Positions 33,831-44,992 are shown, counted from the first letter of the stretch. The stretch is DNA of 64,000 nucleotides from Macrolepiota albuminosa (GCA_027475525.1 JAMWFC010000116.1:1611826-1675825); one strand, 5' to 3'. Notes: a model not told the origin generated them from the letters alone. Numbers and translations are program-made.

Positions 33831-36800
33831 TTACATGCGTTTTGCTAGCTGCTGAGGGCGTTTCACGCCCTGCAGCTCTAGATACCTATCCATCGCTGCA
33901 AGGTCTTTGCAGTTTACTAGCGGTTCCCAGGTAGTATCACCTAAGCTCCACCTTACCTCGAATTCGAGGCTTCCCCTTGTCCAACGATGACCTATCAGGT
34001 CATCTACGAACCACTCCTGGTCATTACCAGTTCCAAAATCATACGGCTCCGGAGTTGCTCGATTAGGAAAGAGCGCATCACTACTGGCCATATACGGTCG
34101 CAATAGCGACACATGAAATTTGGGGACTATCCTTCGCGCTTGCAGCGCATGGGGTAGTTCCAGCACGTAGTTAGACGTGCTCGGCTCCGCTTCAAGGACC
34201 TTATACGGTCCAACCCACTTTGGACACAACTTACTCGCTCTGCCTTTTGGCAGGTTTAGGTTCTTCGTAGAAAGGTACACTAGGTTCCCTTTCCCGATGT
34301 CTGGTTCCTCGCGTCTGCGATTATTCGCATGTTTGGTTTGCCAGACGCGCGATTCTATAATCGCATCATGGGCATCTGCCAGGTTCCTTAGCGCGTTGCG
34401 CACAAACTGCTTGACTCCCACATGAATAACTTTGTCCGTACGAAGTTCACGAATCATGGATGGCATGTAGCCATTGTTGAGTTCAAAGGGTGAGTACCCT
34501 GTGGTTTCCGATATACTCACGTTTATCGCAAATTCCACGAGTGGACATCTATCCACCCAGTCCTTCTGATCAGGACGTACAAACGCTCGCAAGATTTGCG
34601 CGATATTTCTATTCGCACGTTCCGTTTGACCATCCGTTTGCGGATGAAACGATGTCGACATGAGCAACTTGGCTCCTAGCAGCTTGTGCAACTCCTTCCA
34701 CCATTTGGAAGTAAACTTAGCATCTCGATCGCTCACAATCGAGCTGGGCAGTCCATGAAGACGTACTATCTCCTTGAGATAGATCCACGACAAGTCTGAC
34801 GCGGTCATGGTGGTTCTCACCGGAATGAGATGGACCATACTGGTCATTCTGCAGATCACTACCCACAGGTAGTTAAAGCCTTTCGACTCGGGGAACGGAC
34901 CTATAAAGTCCATCCCAATCGAATTCCAAGGTTTGACCGGGATGGGTAGCAAATGCAGCTTTCCCGGTGGCTTCAAAGTCGACACTTTCGACTGTTGACA
35001 TAGCTCGCATGTCGAGCAGAATTGGCTCGTCTCTTTGGCCATTTGCGGCCACCAGTACCAGCGTCGCACATAGTCCAGCGTTTTCTGAGTTCCGAAGTGG
35101 CCCACTACTCTATGGGCCTGGTCCAGGATAGTCGTAATCAATGACCTCTCCCGGGGAATGCAGATGACTTTGGACCCCGTGGGTCTGGTAAGGTAGACAA
35201 GCTGCTGCTCCGTCCTGAAGCGCGGATGCGCTTGGATATTGTTCAGAATCTCTACGAAGAGATTATCATCCTTGTATCCTTGCTGGATATGTGTGCGGAA
35301 TTGCGCATTGCCTAAGTCGGCCGGTGCAGGCGTATGGTCCTGTGACTCCAGCGCTTGCTGGAGCGTCATATCAGTACCTCTCATAGGCGCCTCTTGCCTC
35401 GTCTCTTCCCTTGGCTGAGGGGCCTCATGGTCCACTAGCACCTGAGCTTCGATATCGCGAGTCTCTCGCTGCTCCTGCAGTCGCTTACTGCGACGTGTTT
35501 CCTGCGCTCGCATGGCGTGTAACTCGACCCTATGTTCCCTGATTTCATGGAATCGATGCAGAGGCAAATCCTCGCCCTCTGGGTCAATACGTTTGTCCGC
35601 CTGGACATAGTCATGCGCGTCATGGACGTCATCTCGAGTATCACTCTCGAAATATCGAGATAGGCAATCCGCCACTTTGTTCAATTCACCTTTTACATAG
35701 GTGATGTCAAACTGGTACCGCGACATGTAGTCGATCCAGCGACGTTGTCGTGGAGACAGGTGCACCTGAGTCTTAAAGAACTCTAGTGCTTTGTGATCCG
35801 TGATAATATGGATCTTATATCCCATCAGTTTATCCTCCCACTTTAGGAGGGCTTCCAGTATTGCGAGTGTTTCTAACTCGTGCACAGCATAATTCTGCTG
35901 AGCAGCAGTGAATTTACGGGACATAAATCCCGCTGGTCGGCAAGTCTGCCATGTTTTACCCTGGCCAAACATGGCCCCAACCCCAGTCTTCGACGCATCG
36001 CAAATGAGCCAGATGGGCTCGTCGATGTGTGGGTCAATTGGCCGGATGACCGGCGTTTTCGCGCATATGCGCTTAATCATCTCAAAACACCGCTGATGCA
36101 GCGGTCTCCAATGAAACGGTGACCCATTCTGGGTCATGGCCATAAGTGGCCCAGTGTATGCAGTGACGTCTGGCAAGAAATTGCCAATATAGTTCACCAG
36201 TCCGACAAATCGTTGGATATCATTATATGTGCGTGGAGTACGCCACTCTCGGATTCGGTCGAGCTTATCCGTATCAGGATGAATGCCCTTCTCATCAATG
36301 ACGTGACCGAGACAATCTATACTCGTTGCGTACAACTCGCACTTCTTCCATTTGAGATAGAGGCTGGCCTTCCGTAGTCGTTCAAATACGACTCGTAGGT
36401 GCTGCTCATGCTCCTCAATGGAGTCAGAAAATATGAATATATCGTCTAAATAGACGTGCATAAACTTCCCGATTACATCTCGGAAGATTGAGGTCATTAA
36501 CCTCTGAAATGTCGCCGGTGCATTACAATCACCAATCTGCATGATGTTACTCACGAACGTCCCCATCAGGGATGAGAACAGTGTCTTCGGTATATCCTCC
36601 TCGCGGATGCGAACCTGTTCATACGCGTCTGTGAGGTCGATTTTCGACCGATACTTCGCTGTCGTGACATCTTCTCGTATCACTTCCTGATCTGGAAGAG
36701 GTGTTACATCCTTGACGGTATTATCATTGCGCTGTCGTGCATCCAATGCCGTCCACAACGTTCCATCCTTCTTGGGGATACAAAGCAATGGTGCAGCTTG

Positions 36801-37733
36801 CACCGCTGGTCGTGGTTCCCACCACTTCGCGTTTATGTATCTATTCGTCTTTTCACGAAGTTGATCCTGAAGTGCTCACGGGCAGCGAGGCAAATGATAC
36901 TTGTACTGCTTGTTATCGTCAATGAGGTTGATCTCATGATTAACCTCCCGCCACGGAGGAAGCTCCTCCTTCGTTCCATTGACAATATCAGCGAACTCCC
37001 GTTGCCATTGCTGGCGCAATCGAGGAATATCCTCCTCTGTAAGGCTCAACGCCTTGCCTTTTCCTTTGGCTACGCGTGCTATACGCGGCTGAACCTTTGG
37101 TTCAAATCGCTCCCGTAAGGCACGTACGTGCTCCTCTGTGAGGTCTCCCGGATTCAACCTTACAACCGGTTGTTTCCTCGTCGTACTCGCCGACGACTGC
37201 ACACTCCTCGCCTTCAGCGAGAATCCGTCAAATACGATATCCAATGTTTCGGATATCTCGTCCTCTCGTGCGTGACGGTACACTTCTCCCGTCTGGGTCG
37301 CTTGCCCACTTCCCATAGCCTGCGTCACCATTGACGCTACCAACTCGTTCCACTCCCGTGGCATTCGTGGGTCATACGCCCATTGCACTCCTGGCCGAGG
37401 CACTGGTCGATCCATTAGCGACCTAGTGCTACCCACAGTTCCCATCGTACTGAATCCCTCGTCCTTGACGGGATCCTCCACCTTTACTCAAGAGCTAGTC
37501 GGCTGGCATTCCAGCGACTCCACCACGCGTTTACTACGCTCATTCTTGCACTGCACAGCCTGTTTAGGCTTTCCATTGGTACACCCAGTCACATCCGGGT
37601 GCTTCCCCTTCTTCAGAGTTCCTTGAAACTCTTCCTCAGTCATCAGTATAGCCGGCGAATCAGCCGGCAGGCTTTTCGGTGGGGCCTGTTTGTCCTCCAC
37701 CTCCTGAACAGTCGCTCTCCTGCGACCATCTAG
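33831..37733 (-). CDS. pol of A1: RT, RNase H, integrase, chromodomain (read-through frame)
   Basis: In frame with gag-protease across one TGA; 1300 codons, numbered here from 37,733. RT from about 312 (AAPLLCIPKKDG), with motif A KIDLTDAY (about 365) and YLDD (about 426). RNase H: DASKTG, ELETLAI, TDHKAL (about 645), ADCLSR. Integrase: H-H-C-C finger (AHRVVGHFG to CSTCELC, about 868-914) and the D-D-E core at MDFIGP (about 942), SDRDAKF (about 1002) and QTERANR (about 1038). Then the GPY/F motif KWVGPYKV and a C-terminal chromodomain (EWFVDDLIGH, LEFEVRWSLGDTTWEP), which marks it as a chromovirus; such domains steer integration to marked chromatin. Lesions: TGA at 37,488-37,490 (CGA in A2) and TGA at 36,876-36,878 (also TGA in A2, CAA in A0). 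Confidence 0.9.
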
Positions 37734-37740
37734 TCAGTTG
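37728..37740 (-). promoter_or_regulatory. Candidate stop-codon readthrough site UGA-CUA-G
   Basis: On the coding strand the sequence around the gag-protease stop is AAC TGA CTA GAT. UGA followed by CUA(G) is an established leaky context for programmed readthrough in viral and cellular genes. The downstream frame is the pol frame. The equivalent sites in A2 (TGA CTA A), A0 (TAA CTA G) and E (TGA CTC A) keep a stop in the same place. Inference: pol is made by readthrough, not frameshifting. Confidence 0.7.
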
Positions 37741-40700
37741 CGCTCATCACGCCGCTTCTCAGTTGCGCGATAGCGCCTCAAACGACCATCTGTATCGTTC
37801 AACACCACTTTCTCCGCCTTCAGCGGCGTACCATTCACAACGACCATGTCGTTCACAAAATCCAGCGACACCTTGTTCTTACGCATGAACGGCGTACCGA
37901 TAATCATGTCATAGCAATCAAAATTCGCTATATCCACGTATTCCTTCGTCGACGTTCCTGACGTCTTTATTTTCACCTCCGCGCCAAACTGCACCATAGC
38001 GCGACTCCCCACAGTCCCCAGCTGGAGCATCAAGGGCTCCTCCAGTTCATGAACGCGAATCGCGTTGACGTGAGCAAACTGGGGCGTAATGCCCGTAGTG
38101 GTACTCCCGGAGTCCCACAACGTCCATGCCGGATGTCTGTTGACATCAACATACGTGACCAGGCACTCCTTCTCTTCAGGAGTATAGTGTGGCCGCTGCA
38201 ACTTATTAGTTGCCTTCTGCAGGGTTACGCGTCTCATTCGGACGTGCTGATCTCCACGGCACTCCGTCAGTGCAAACAGGTGTTCCTCCTCGTCATCACA
38301 AGCATAGTAGTCGCTGTCGTACACATCCACTGCGACGTATTCATCGCCATCAATCTGGACGCTCTCAGCGTCATCCACTTCCGACCCGTCAGCCTCTGCT
38401 TGCAGCTCCTCCTCGGTTTCCTCGACGATTTCATCGTCCTCGTCGTCACTGACGACATCGCTCGGTGCCGCAGCCGTATGGGCCGCTCGGATGTGTGCCT
38501 TAGGAGGGGCGGGACACTCCTTAGCAAAGTGCCCGCTCCTGCCACAATTGTAGCACGCTGAGGGGTCCCCGGCAGGCCTTCTCTGACCTACTCCTGGAAC
38601 TCCAGCAGTTTTACCCGCCATACGCGCTGCAGGCGCCACTACTCCTCTTGGTGCTACTTGATTCTGACCCGAAACGGGTCGACTGTCCTTCGCTGGCAAT
38701 TGTCCAGCAGGTTTCAATCGAGGCCGTTGGCCTCCAGGAATTGTCTTGCGAACCACGAATCGCGGATTGCGATTGTTCTCCATCTCCGTCCGCTTGGCTA
38801 GGAAGGTTCCCACCTTCACTGCCTGACGGTTCACTGGTCCTCGGCGTGAACTACGCTGCTCATAATGGTTTGCAGTCCGTGTCGACTGCTCATAACGGAT
38901 GGCATACGCCAAAAATTCAGTCACAGTGTTGACCTCCGGAGACAAGTTATCGTCGCGTATCAACGCTCTCCTCATGTCTGCGGGTATTCCGTCCAGGAAT
39001 GTCTCGCGGATAGTGTATTCGTCTGGATAGACGGCCATATTCTGTGCATGACCCACCAGGTCATCATAAAAGGTCTGGACGCCAGTCTTAGCGTCATACA
39101 CTGCCTTTCTAAAGGCATCGCGAGCTTCCTGCATCGTAGCAGCGTTAACGAACCAATTATACAGTCCTATCATGACCTCTTTAAACGTCCAGTGCGATTT
39201 GTTGCGATTAATGTGGAGAACATGGCGACGGAACCAATTCCGAGCCTCTCCTTCCATAAATTCGTGTAGCACGAATATCCTTTCCTGGTCCATGTCGTCT
39301 CCACCATAGCAGCAGGCTGCGAGGTGGTAGCACACGTCCATGGCCCAGTCCTCCAGTTGCAAGAACCTATGTCCTCCAGCGTACGCACGTATGTGCTTAC
39401 CATTGGATTTACGGGGGCTTACCCCAGCAGGGAACTTAAATCTGACTCCAAGGGAGTCATCCACCAGACGAGTGAGGCGGTCATGCATATGATCCATATG
39501 GATCCTGACCGCTTCATTCATTCCCGGCGTAGTTTCATGCAAATCATGAGGTGCGGGCATCGAAAATGCCCGAGGACTGCGAAACAGGTGCTCATTGACC
39601 ACTCTTTCCGGCCGTGCGGTGGGCTGTTGCCTCACTTGTTGCTCTGCTGGTAATCCACCAGCCTGCCTGCCCCTGTCACGACGATTATTATCGTCCTGAT
39701 CGTCATTCCTACGATCACGATCTCTACCGTCGTGATTGCGACAATTTGGCTCCCTCCGTTTGTAGTGACCACTACTGTCGTCACTACCACCCGGATCTCT
39801 GTCCGGTTCAGCAGTCCGAGCCGCGAATTGTCGCCGCATGTCATTGACAGGCGTTACGCCCTCACGCCCTTCAAAGACTACCCCCTGGTCGTCAATGAAC
39901 GACTCACCATGATCGCGCAAGTCCTGGTTGCGTATCCTTTGGTAATTGACGCGTTCATTCCAGTTGTCCACTAGGTGGATGCGTCGCACTACGCGTCGTG
40001 GTCGCGTTCGCTCCTCAAGAATGTGGACTTCGTCCACCTCTTCCTTGATTGTAACTTGCTTACGAGGTGTCTTAACCTCCTGCACTGCAAGTGCTGCCTC
40101 TGGCTCTGCCGGAGTCGTCGTTACAGTCTCCACCTCAGACAATGCCTGCTGAGGCACTCCGCTAACAATGCGTTGACGGTTTGCGGCGTTCTGGCACCGA
40201 ATGTAGTCTTGCTGAGACTCATCAGCCTGACGAGGCGCATTGAGCAATTCCATCGCGTCCGCGATTAGTGGCGCTCGTCTGCGCACACTCATCTCACATT
40301 CTACGGAGTCGGCTGGAGTAGCCGTTGAGACTGCTGACCCTCGCGCCGCTTTGCGCTTAAGGTATTCCACTACTTCGAGTTCGAAGATGCGCACAAACAA
40401 TTCGATATATTCACTCGAATCTGCACGGGGTACATCGTGGCTCCTAGCTGCCAGCAACTGTAAGTGCTTCACTACATAAAGCTGAAGACGCTTTCGCGTC
40501 GATTCCTTCACGACCGCCGGATATCGGTCCAATACTAGCTGCAACTGGATAGATAAGGTCGAATGCGACCTTTTGCTTTCCTCATCATCTGAGGACTCCA
40601 ACTCGGACTCTAAGTCCATAACTCTCCTGAGGCCGTCATGCCTCACTTGCGGCTGTTTGCCGGCTTGTCGGTGCAACTCTGGACTTCCAGGCGTTGTTAA

Positions 40701-41234
40701 CGCCTTGTCCAACCTTACGACATTGTTGTCTTCCCTACTGACCACTATTGCTGGTCCTTGCTTCTGTACTTGTGTCGTCAACGACGACGGTCCCAGTTCA
40801 GTGGCAGCATTGGCCACATATTCCAAATGCCGTTCCGTAGGTGCAGTCCGGAATGGGGTGCTATGCGCAAACACGCTGCCTTGTACCAATTCCGAGTACT
40901 GGGTAACGTCCGGTTGACCCTCCGAGGGAGCTGAAGAGCTCTCGGGCAATACCGGATACATCAGTGAGGGCATTTGGCTCGCTGGCAGCGACACTCCTGA
41001 GACCGCGGATCTATCTCCTGGTTTTCCACCAGGTCGTACAATGGACATCATCCGTGATACAGATAGCCCACCAGGCATTCCATAGCTCGCGCTGACATCG
41101 CGAGGAGTCTTTTCGTCCCGCTTTGGCGGGGGTTGGTATGCTGACGCAGATTGCGTCTTCACAGCCTGAAGCACAGGTAAGTCACCTGCGTCTGCAGCTG
41201 AGAACGGAGGATCCGGATCAAGAGAGCCAGTCAT
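37734..41234 (-). CDS. gag-protease polyprotein of A1, 1166 aa
   Basis: ATG at 41,234 (MTGSLDPDPPF), uninterrupted to TGA at 37,734-37,736. Residues 1 to about 550 are charged and low-complexity (RDRRNDDQDDNNRRDRGR). The capsid-like part (about 560-800) contains DDSLGVRFKFPAG, WAMDVCYHLAACCYGG and HINRNKSHWTFKEVM. The zinc knuckle C-Y-N-C-G-R-S-G-H-F-A-K-E-C spans residues 894-907. A Glu/Asp-rich linker (about 920-965) leads to an aspartic protease with the catalytic Asp at about residue 1041 in LWDSGSTT and a flap/second-loop-like MIIGTPFM near 1120. Fusion of gag and protease in one frame, with pol behind a stop, implies excess gag production. The stop context is TGA CTA G. Confidence 0.93.
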   Translation of the reverse strand: MTGSLDPDPPFSAADAGDLPVLQAVKTQSASAYQPPPKRDEKTPRDVSASYGMPGGLSVSRMMSIVRPGGKPGDRSAVSGVSLPASQMPSLMYPVLPESSSAPSEGQPDVTQYSELVQGSVFAHSTPFRTAPTERHLEYVANAATELGPSSLTTQVQKQGPAIVVSREDNNVVRLDKALTTPGSPELHRQAGKQPQVRHDGLRRVMDLESELESSDDEESKRSHSTLSIQLQLVLDRYPAVVKESTRKRLQLYVVKHLQLLAARSHDVPRADSSEYIELFVRIFELEVVEYLKRKAARGSAVSTATPADSVECEMSVRRRAPLIADAMELLNAPRQADESQQDYIRCQNAANRQRIVSGVPQQALSEVETVTTTPAEPEAALAVQEVKTPRKQVTIKEEVDEVHILEERTRPRRVVRRIHLVDNWNERVNYQRIRNQDLRDHGESFIDDQGVVFEGREGVTPVNDMRRQFAARTAEPDRDPGGSDDSSGHYKRREPNCRNHDGRDRDRRNDDQDDNNRRDRGRQAGGLPAEQQVRQQPTARPERVVNEHLFRSPRAFSMPAPHDLHETTPGMNEAVRIHMDHMHDRLTRLVDDSLGVRFKFPAGVSPRKSNGKHIRAYAGGHRFLQLEDWAMDVCYHLAACCYGGDDMDQERIFVLHEFMEGEARNWFRRHVLHINRNKSHWTFKEVMIGLYNWFVNAATMQEARDAFRKAVYDAKTGVQTFYDDLVGHAQNMAVYPDEYTIRETFLDGIPADMRRALIRDDNLSPEVNTVTEFLAYAIRYEQSTRTANHYEQRSSRRGPVNRQAVKVGTFLAKRTEMENNRNPRFVVRKTIPGGQRPRLKPAGQLPAKDSRPVSGQNQVAPRGVVAPAARMAGKTAGVPGVGQRRPAGDPSACYNCGRSGHFAKECPAPPKAHIRAAHTAAAPSDVVSDDEDDEIVEETEEELQAEADGSEVDDAESVQIDGDEYVAVDVYDSDYYACDDEEEHLFALTECRGDQHVRMRRVTLQKATNKLQRPHYTPEEKECLVTYVDVNRHPAWTLWDSGSTTTGITPQFAHVNAIRVHELEEPLMLQLGTVGSRAMVQFGAEVKIKTSGTSTKEYVDIANFDCYDMIIGTPFMRKNKVSLDFVNDMVVVNGTPLKAEKVVLNDTDGRLRRYRATEKRRDERN

Positions 41235-41345
41235 GGAAGCACGTTTTCAGCGTGATGCCAACAGAAAATCGAGAGGTTTTGATGAGAGTTGCCTAGTCGG
41301 TAACAAGCCTAGAGTCTAAAGCCGATAGCAGAAGATTTAAAAAAA

Positions 41346-41521
41346 TGTAACCGGAGTTACGAGTTAGAACTATCCTGTGTGTATCACACAAGTGCTAAAT
41401 CAGACCGCAGTATCGGATTGACTAGTACTTAGAGTGAAAACAAGATGTTATCTTATGTAATACTCTACTAAATGATTATAGCGTCGTTGACGCTGATGGT
41501 AATACGGCTGAGTCCGTTACA
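41346..41521 (-). repeat. 5' LTR of element A1
   Basis: 176 bp, TGTAACCGGAG...GTCCGTTACA. In the element direction it is followed by TTTTTTTAAATCTTCTGC and a 111-nt leader to the gag ATG. No TGG-type sequence complementary to a tRNA 3' end lies next to the LTR, and I found no complement of the leader in the LTR. The primer is therefore unidentified; it may be an internal tRNA fragment. Confidence 0.95.
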
Positions 41522-44365
41522 GATGTTGCTACAGCAAAATATAGGTCGAAAATCAACCTAATGAATATGTACAAACAGGTTTGCATATGCAAAAAGGATA
41601 TACCAAAGACACTGTTTTTATCCTTGATGGGGACATTTGTGAGCAATATTATGTAAATTAGTGACTGTAATGCACCAGCAACGTTCCAAAGGTTAATGAC
41701 CTCAATCTTTCAAGATGTAATTGGGAAGTTTATGCATGTCTATCTAGACAATATATTCATTTTTTCAGATTCCATTGAGGAGCATGAGCAGCATCTACAA
41801 GTCATATTTGAACAGCTACATAAGGCCAGCCTCTACCTCAAATGGAAGAAGTGCAAGTTGTATGCATCTAGTATAGACTGTCTCAGTCATGTCATTGATG
41901 AGAAGGACATTCACCCGGATACAAATAAACTTGATCAAATTTGAGAGTGGCATACTTCACACATGTATAATGATATCCAACAATTTTTTGGATTAGTGAA
42001 CTATATTGGTAACTTTTTGCCAGATATCACAGCATACACTGGGCCACTGATAGCCATGACCCAGAATAAGTCCCCTTTTCACTAGAGACCGCTGCATTAG
42101 TGGTGCTTTAAGATGATTAAGCGCATTTGTGCAAAAACGCCAGTGATCCAGCTAATTGATCCATGCATTGACGAGCCCATTTGGCTCATATGTGACACAT
42201 TGAAGACCAGGGTTGGGGCCATGTTTGGTCAAGGTAAAACATGGCAAACTTGCTGATCAGTGAGATTTATGTCCTGTAAGTTCACTGCTGCACAGCAGAA
42301 CTATGCTGTACATGAGCTGGAAACACTCACTATTCTAAAAGCCCTCCTAAAGTGGGAGGATAAGCTGATGGGATATAAGATCCATATTATCACGGATCAC
42401 AAAGCACTCGAGTTTTTCAAGATTCAAGTGTACCTATCACTGCAACAATATCACTGGATCGACTACATGTCGCAATATCAGTTCAACATCATCTATGTAA
42501 AAGGTAAATTGAACAAGGTGGCAGACTGCTTGTCTTGATATTTTAAGAGCAATACTCAAGATGACATCTATGATGTGCATGACTATGTCTAGGCAGACAG
42601 ATGTATTGACCTGGAGGGTGAAGACTTGCTCTTGCATAGGTTCCATGAGATCAAGGAACATATAGTCAAGTTATGTGCCATGCAAGCACAGAAATCACAT
42701 CACAGCAAGCAACTGCAAGAACAGCAAGAAGCTCGCAATATTGAGGCCCAGAAGCTGGTGGAACATGGGGTTCCCCAGCTAGGCAAGGCGACAATGCAAG
42801 AGGCACCTCCTAGAGGTGCTGAGATAACTCTCCAGCAGGCGCTGGAGTCACATGATTGTCAGCCTGCACCAGCTGATCTTGGCAACATGCAATTCTGCAC
42901 ATATATCCAGCAGGGATACAAGAATGATAATCTCTTCATAGAGATTATGAACAATATCCAAGTGCATCTATGCTTCACAGTGGAGCAGCAACTTGTTTAT
43001 TTTACCAGATCCACTGGGTCCAAAGTTATCTGCATTTCCTGGGAATGGTCATTGATCACAACTATCCTGGATCAGGCCCACAAAATAGTGGGCCACTTTG
43101 GAACTCAGAAAATGCTGGACTACATGCAATGCTAGTACTGGTGGCCACAAATGGCCAAGGAAACAAGCCAATTCTGCTCAACATGCAAGCTATATCAATA
43201 GTCAAAAGTATCGACATTGAAGCCGCTGGGGAAGCTTCATTTGCTTCTTATCCCAGTCAAACCCTGGGACTCAATTGGGATGGACTTTATAGGTCTGTTT
43301 CTGGAGTCAAAGGGTTTTAACTACCTATGGGTAGTAATCTGTAGAATGACTAGTATGGTCCATCTTATTCTGTTGAGGACAACCATGACAGCCTTGGACT
43401 TGTCTTGGATCTATCTCAAAGAGATAGTATGCCTTCATGGATTATCCAGCTCAATTGTAAGTGATCAAGATGCTAAGTTTATTTCCAAATGGTAGAAGAA
43501 GTTGCACAAGCTGCTCAGAACAAAGTTGCTCATGTTGACGTTGTCTCATCCACAAACAGATGGCCAGACAGAACAGGCAAATAGAAATATTGTGCAGATA
43601 CTGCAAGTGTTTATACGTCCTGATCAGAAGGACTGGGTAGATAGATGTTTACTCATTGAATTCACGATAAACATGAGCATATCTGAAACCACAGGGTATT
43701 CACCCTTTGAACTCAATAATGGCTATATGCCATCCATGATTTGTGAACTTTGCACTGATGAAGCTATCCATGTTAAAGTTAAGCAGTTTGCACACAATGC
43801 GCTAAGAAACTTAGCAGAGGCTCATGATGTGATTATAGAATCATGCGTATAGCAGACAAAGCATGTGAATAATTGCAAGCATGATGAACTGGACATTGAG
43901 AAAGGGAACCTAGTTTACTTCTCGATGAAGAACTTGAACTTGCTGAAAGACAGGGCAAGTAAGTTATGTTCCAAGTGGATTGGACTGTATAAGGTCCTCA
44001 AGGCTGAGCCGAGCACATCTAACTACATGTTAGAACTACTCCATGTGCTGCAGGCATGCAGAATAGTGCCTAAGTTCCATGTATTGCTGTTGCAACTGTA
44101 CTTGGCCAATAGCAATGCGCTATTCCCTAATTGTGCAACTCCAGAGCCATATGACTTTGGAACTGGTGATGACTAGGAATGGTTCATAGATGACTTCATA
44201 GGTCATAGGTGGATGAGGAAAAACCTTGAATTCAAGGTAAGGTGGAGCTTAGGTGATACTACCTGGGAACAGCTAGTAAACTGCAAAGATCTTGCAGCAA
44301 TGGATTGATATCTGGAGCTGCAGAGCATGAAATGCCCTCAACAGCTGGCAAAATGTGCATAGAGC
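41522..44365 (+). pseudogene. pol of element A0, 3' part
   Basis: Continues the A0 RT from the right copy of GATGT. Motif A reads INLMNMYKQVCI where A1 has IDLTDAYEQVRI, and the YLDD box reads YLDN (near 41,750), so both RT catalytic aspartates are altered. RNase H (AVHELETLTIL, ITDHKAL), integrase (GMDFIGLF, SDQDAKF, QTEQANR) and a chromodomain remnant (LEFKVRWSLGDTT) follow with many stops. Arg to Cys/His/Gln and Asp to Asn changes dominate, as expected of CpG and C-to-T decay. Confidence 0.85.
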
Positions 44366-44576
44366 ATGTGAGGTGGTGAATGTGGACAAAGTCCACTTTG
44401 ATACCCAGTTAGTGACTGGGTGGTGACTAATTGTGGCTGTTTATGCTACTTTGATAACCAGTAAAAGACCAGGTGGTAGATATTTGTAGTTGTTTACACC
44501 ACTGGCAGAGTTAGGAGATATTTTTCTCTCTTTTTCCTTCTAAGTCCCAATATACATAGCTAACATGTTGTCTGCA

Positions 44577-44992
44577 ATGGCCTATTGGGGGCTGAAAAAA
44601 AGTGATCAGAGCCTGCAAGGCTCTAGTGAAGGGGAGAGATCCCCAAATATACAAAGTCAGAACTATTTCAATTACCAGAGGCAGCTGCCGTATCTGGTGG
44701 TGAACCAGTACCAGTCAGCAGAAGTGGCCTATCCAGGCTACGAGGAACTGCTACCTTACCAGATGCCCCTCCACTCACAAGAGATGGAGGTCGATGATGA
44801 GGGGTGCTATGAGTGCTCAGAGGACAGCACGCACCAAGAGTGCTATTATCAGATATCACCAGCACACTTGCATGCGTCAATACCGATATATGCAGGTGTG
44901 GTGACAGGACCACCATCTATACCATGGGTGCATCGGCCCATGGCAGAACCATATGTGAAACTTGCACCACAAGCGCAGGAATCAGCAGTGCC
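44577..44992 (+). pseudogene. Third ORF of element A0, N-terminal fragment
   Basis: Starts MAYWGLKKSDQSLQGSS, matching MAYWGPQKGDQSRQGSS of A1, and continues through YQMPLHSQEMEVDDEG and GVVTGPPSIPWVHRP. It is cut at 44,992 by repeat F; the remainder of the ORF and the 3' LTR of A0 are absent from the window. Confidence 0.8.

Larger units (their letters stand above)
30117..41521 (-). mobile_element. Element A1: young, nearly intact Ty3/gypsy chromovirus with a third ORF
   Basis: 11,405 bp with 176-bp LTRs (30,117-30,292 and 41,346-41,521) that differ at one position (TTACGTAAT versus TTATGTAAT). Flanked by a perfect 5-bp duplication GATGT (30,112-30,116 and 41,522-41,526). Coding order on the minus strand: gag-protease, TGA CTA G, RT-RNase H-integrase-chromodomain, 226-nt gap, 982-aa third ORF, purine tract, LTR. 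CpG dinucleotides are retained, unlike in A0. RT, RNase H and integrase catalytic residues are all present. Two TGA codons in the pol linker are the only visible lesions. It sits inside a dead relative in reverse orientation. Confidence 0.95.
25155..44992 (+). mobile_element. Element A0: heavily decayed family A chromovirus, split by A1
   Basis: Plus-oriented; present as 25,155-30,116 and 41,522-44,992. Its 5' LTR, gag-protease, pol and the start of the third ORF are all recognisable against A1. Substitutions are overwhelmingly CG to TG or CA, so Arg codons became Cys, His, Gln or stop. The 3' end is lost where repeat F begins at 44,993; no 3' LTR is present. A1 is inserted, in the opposite direction, within the RT coding region with duplication GATGT. 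Inactive. Confidence 0.9.
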
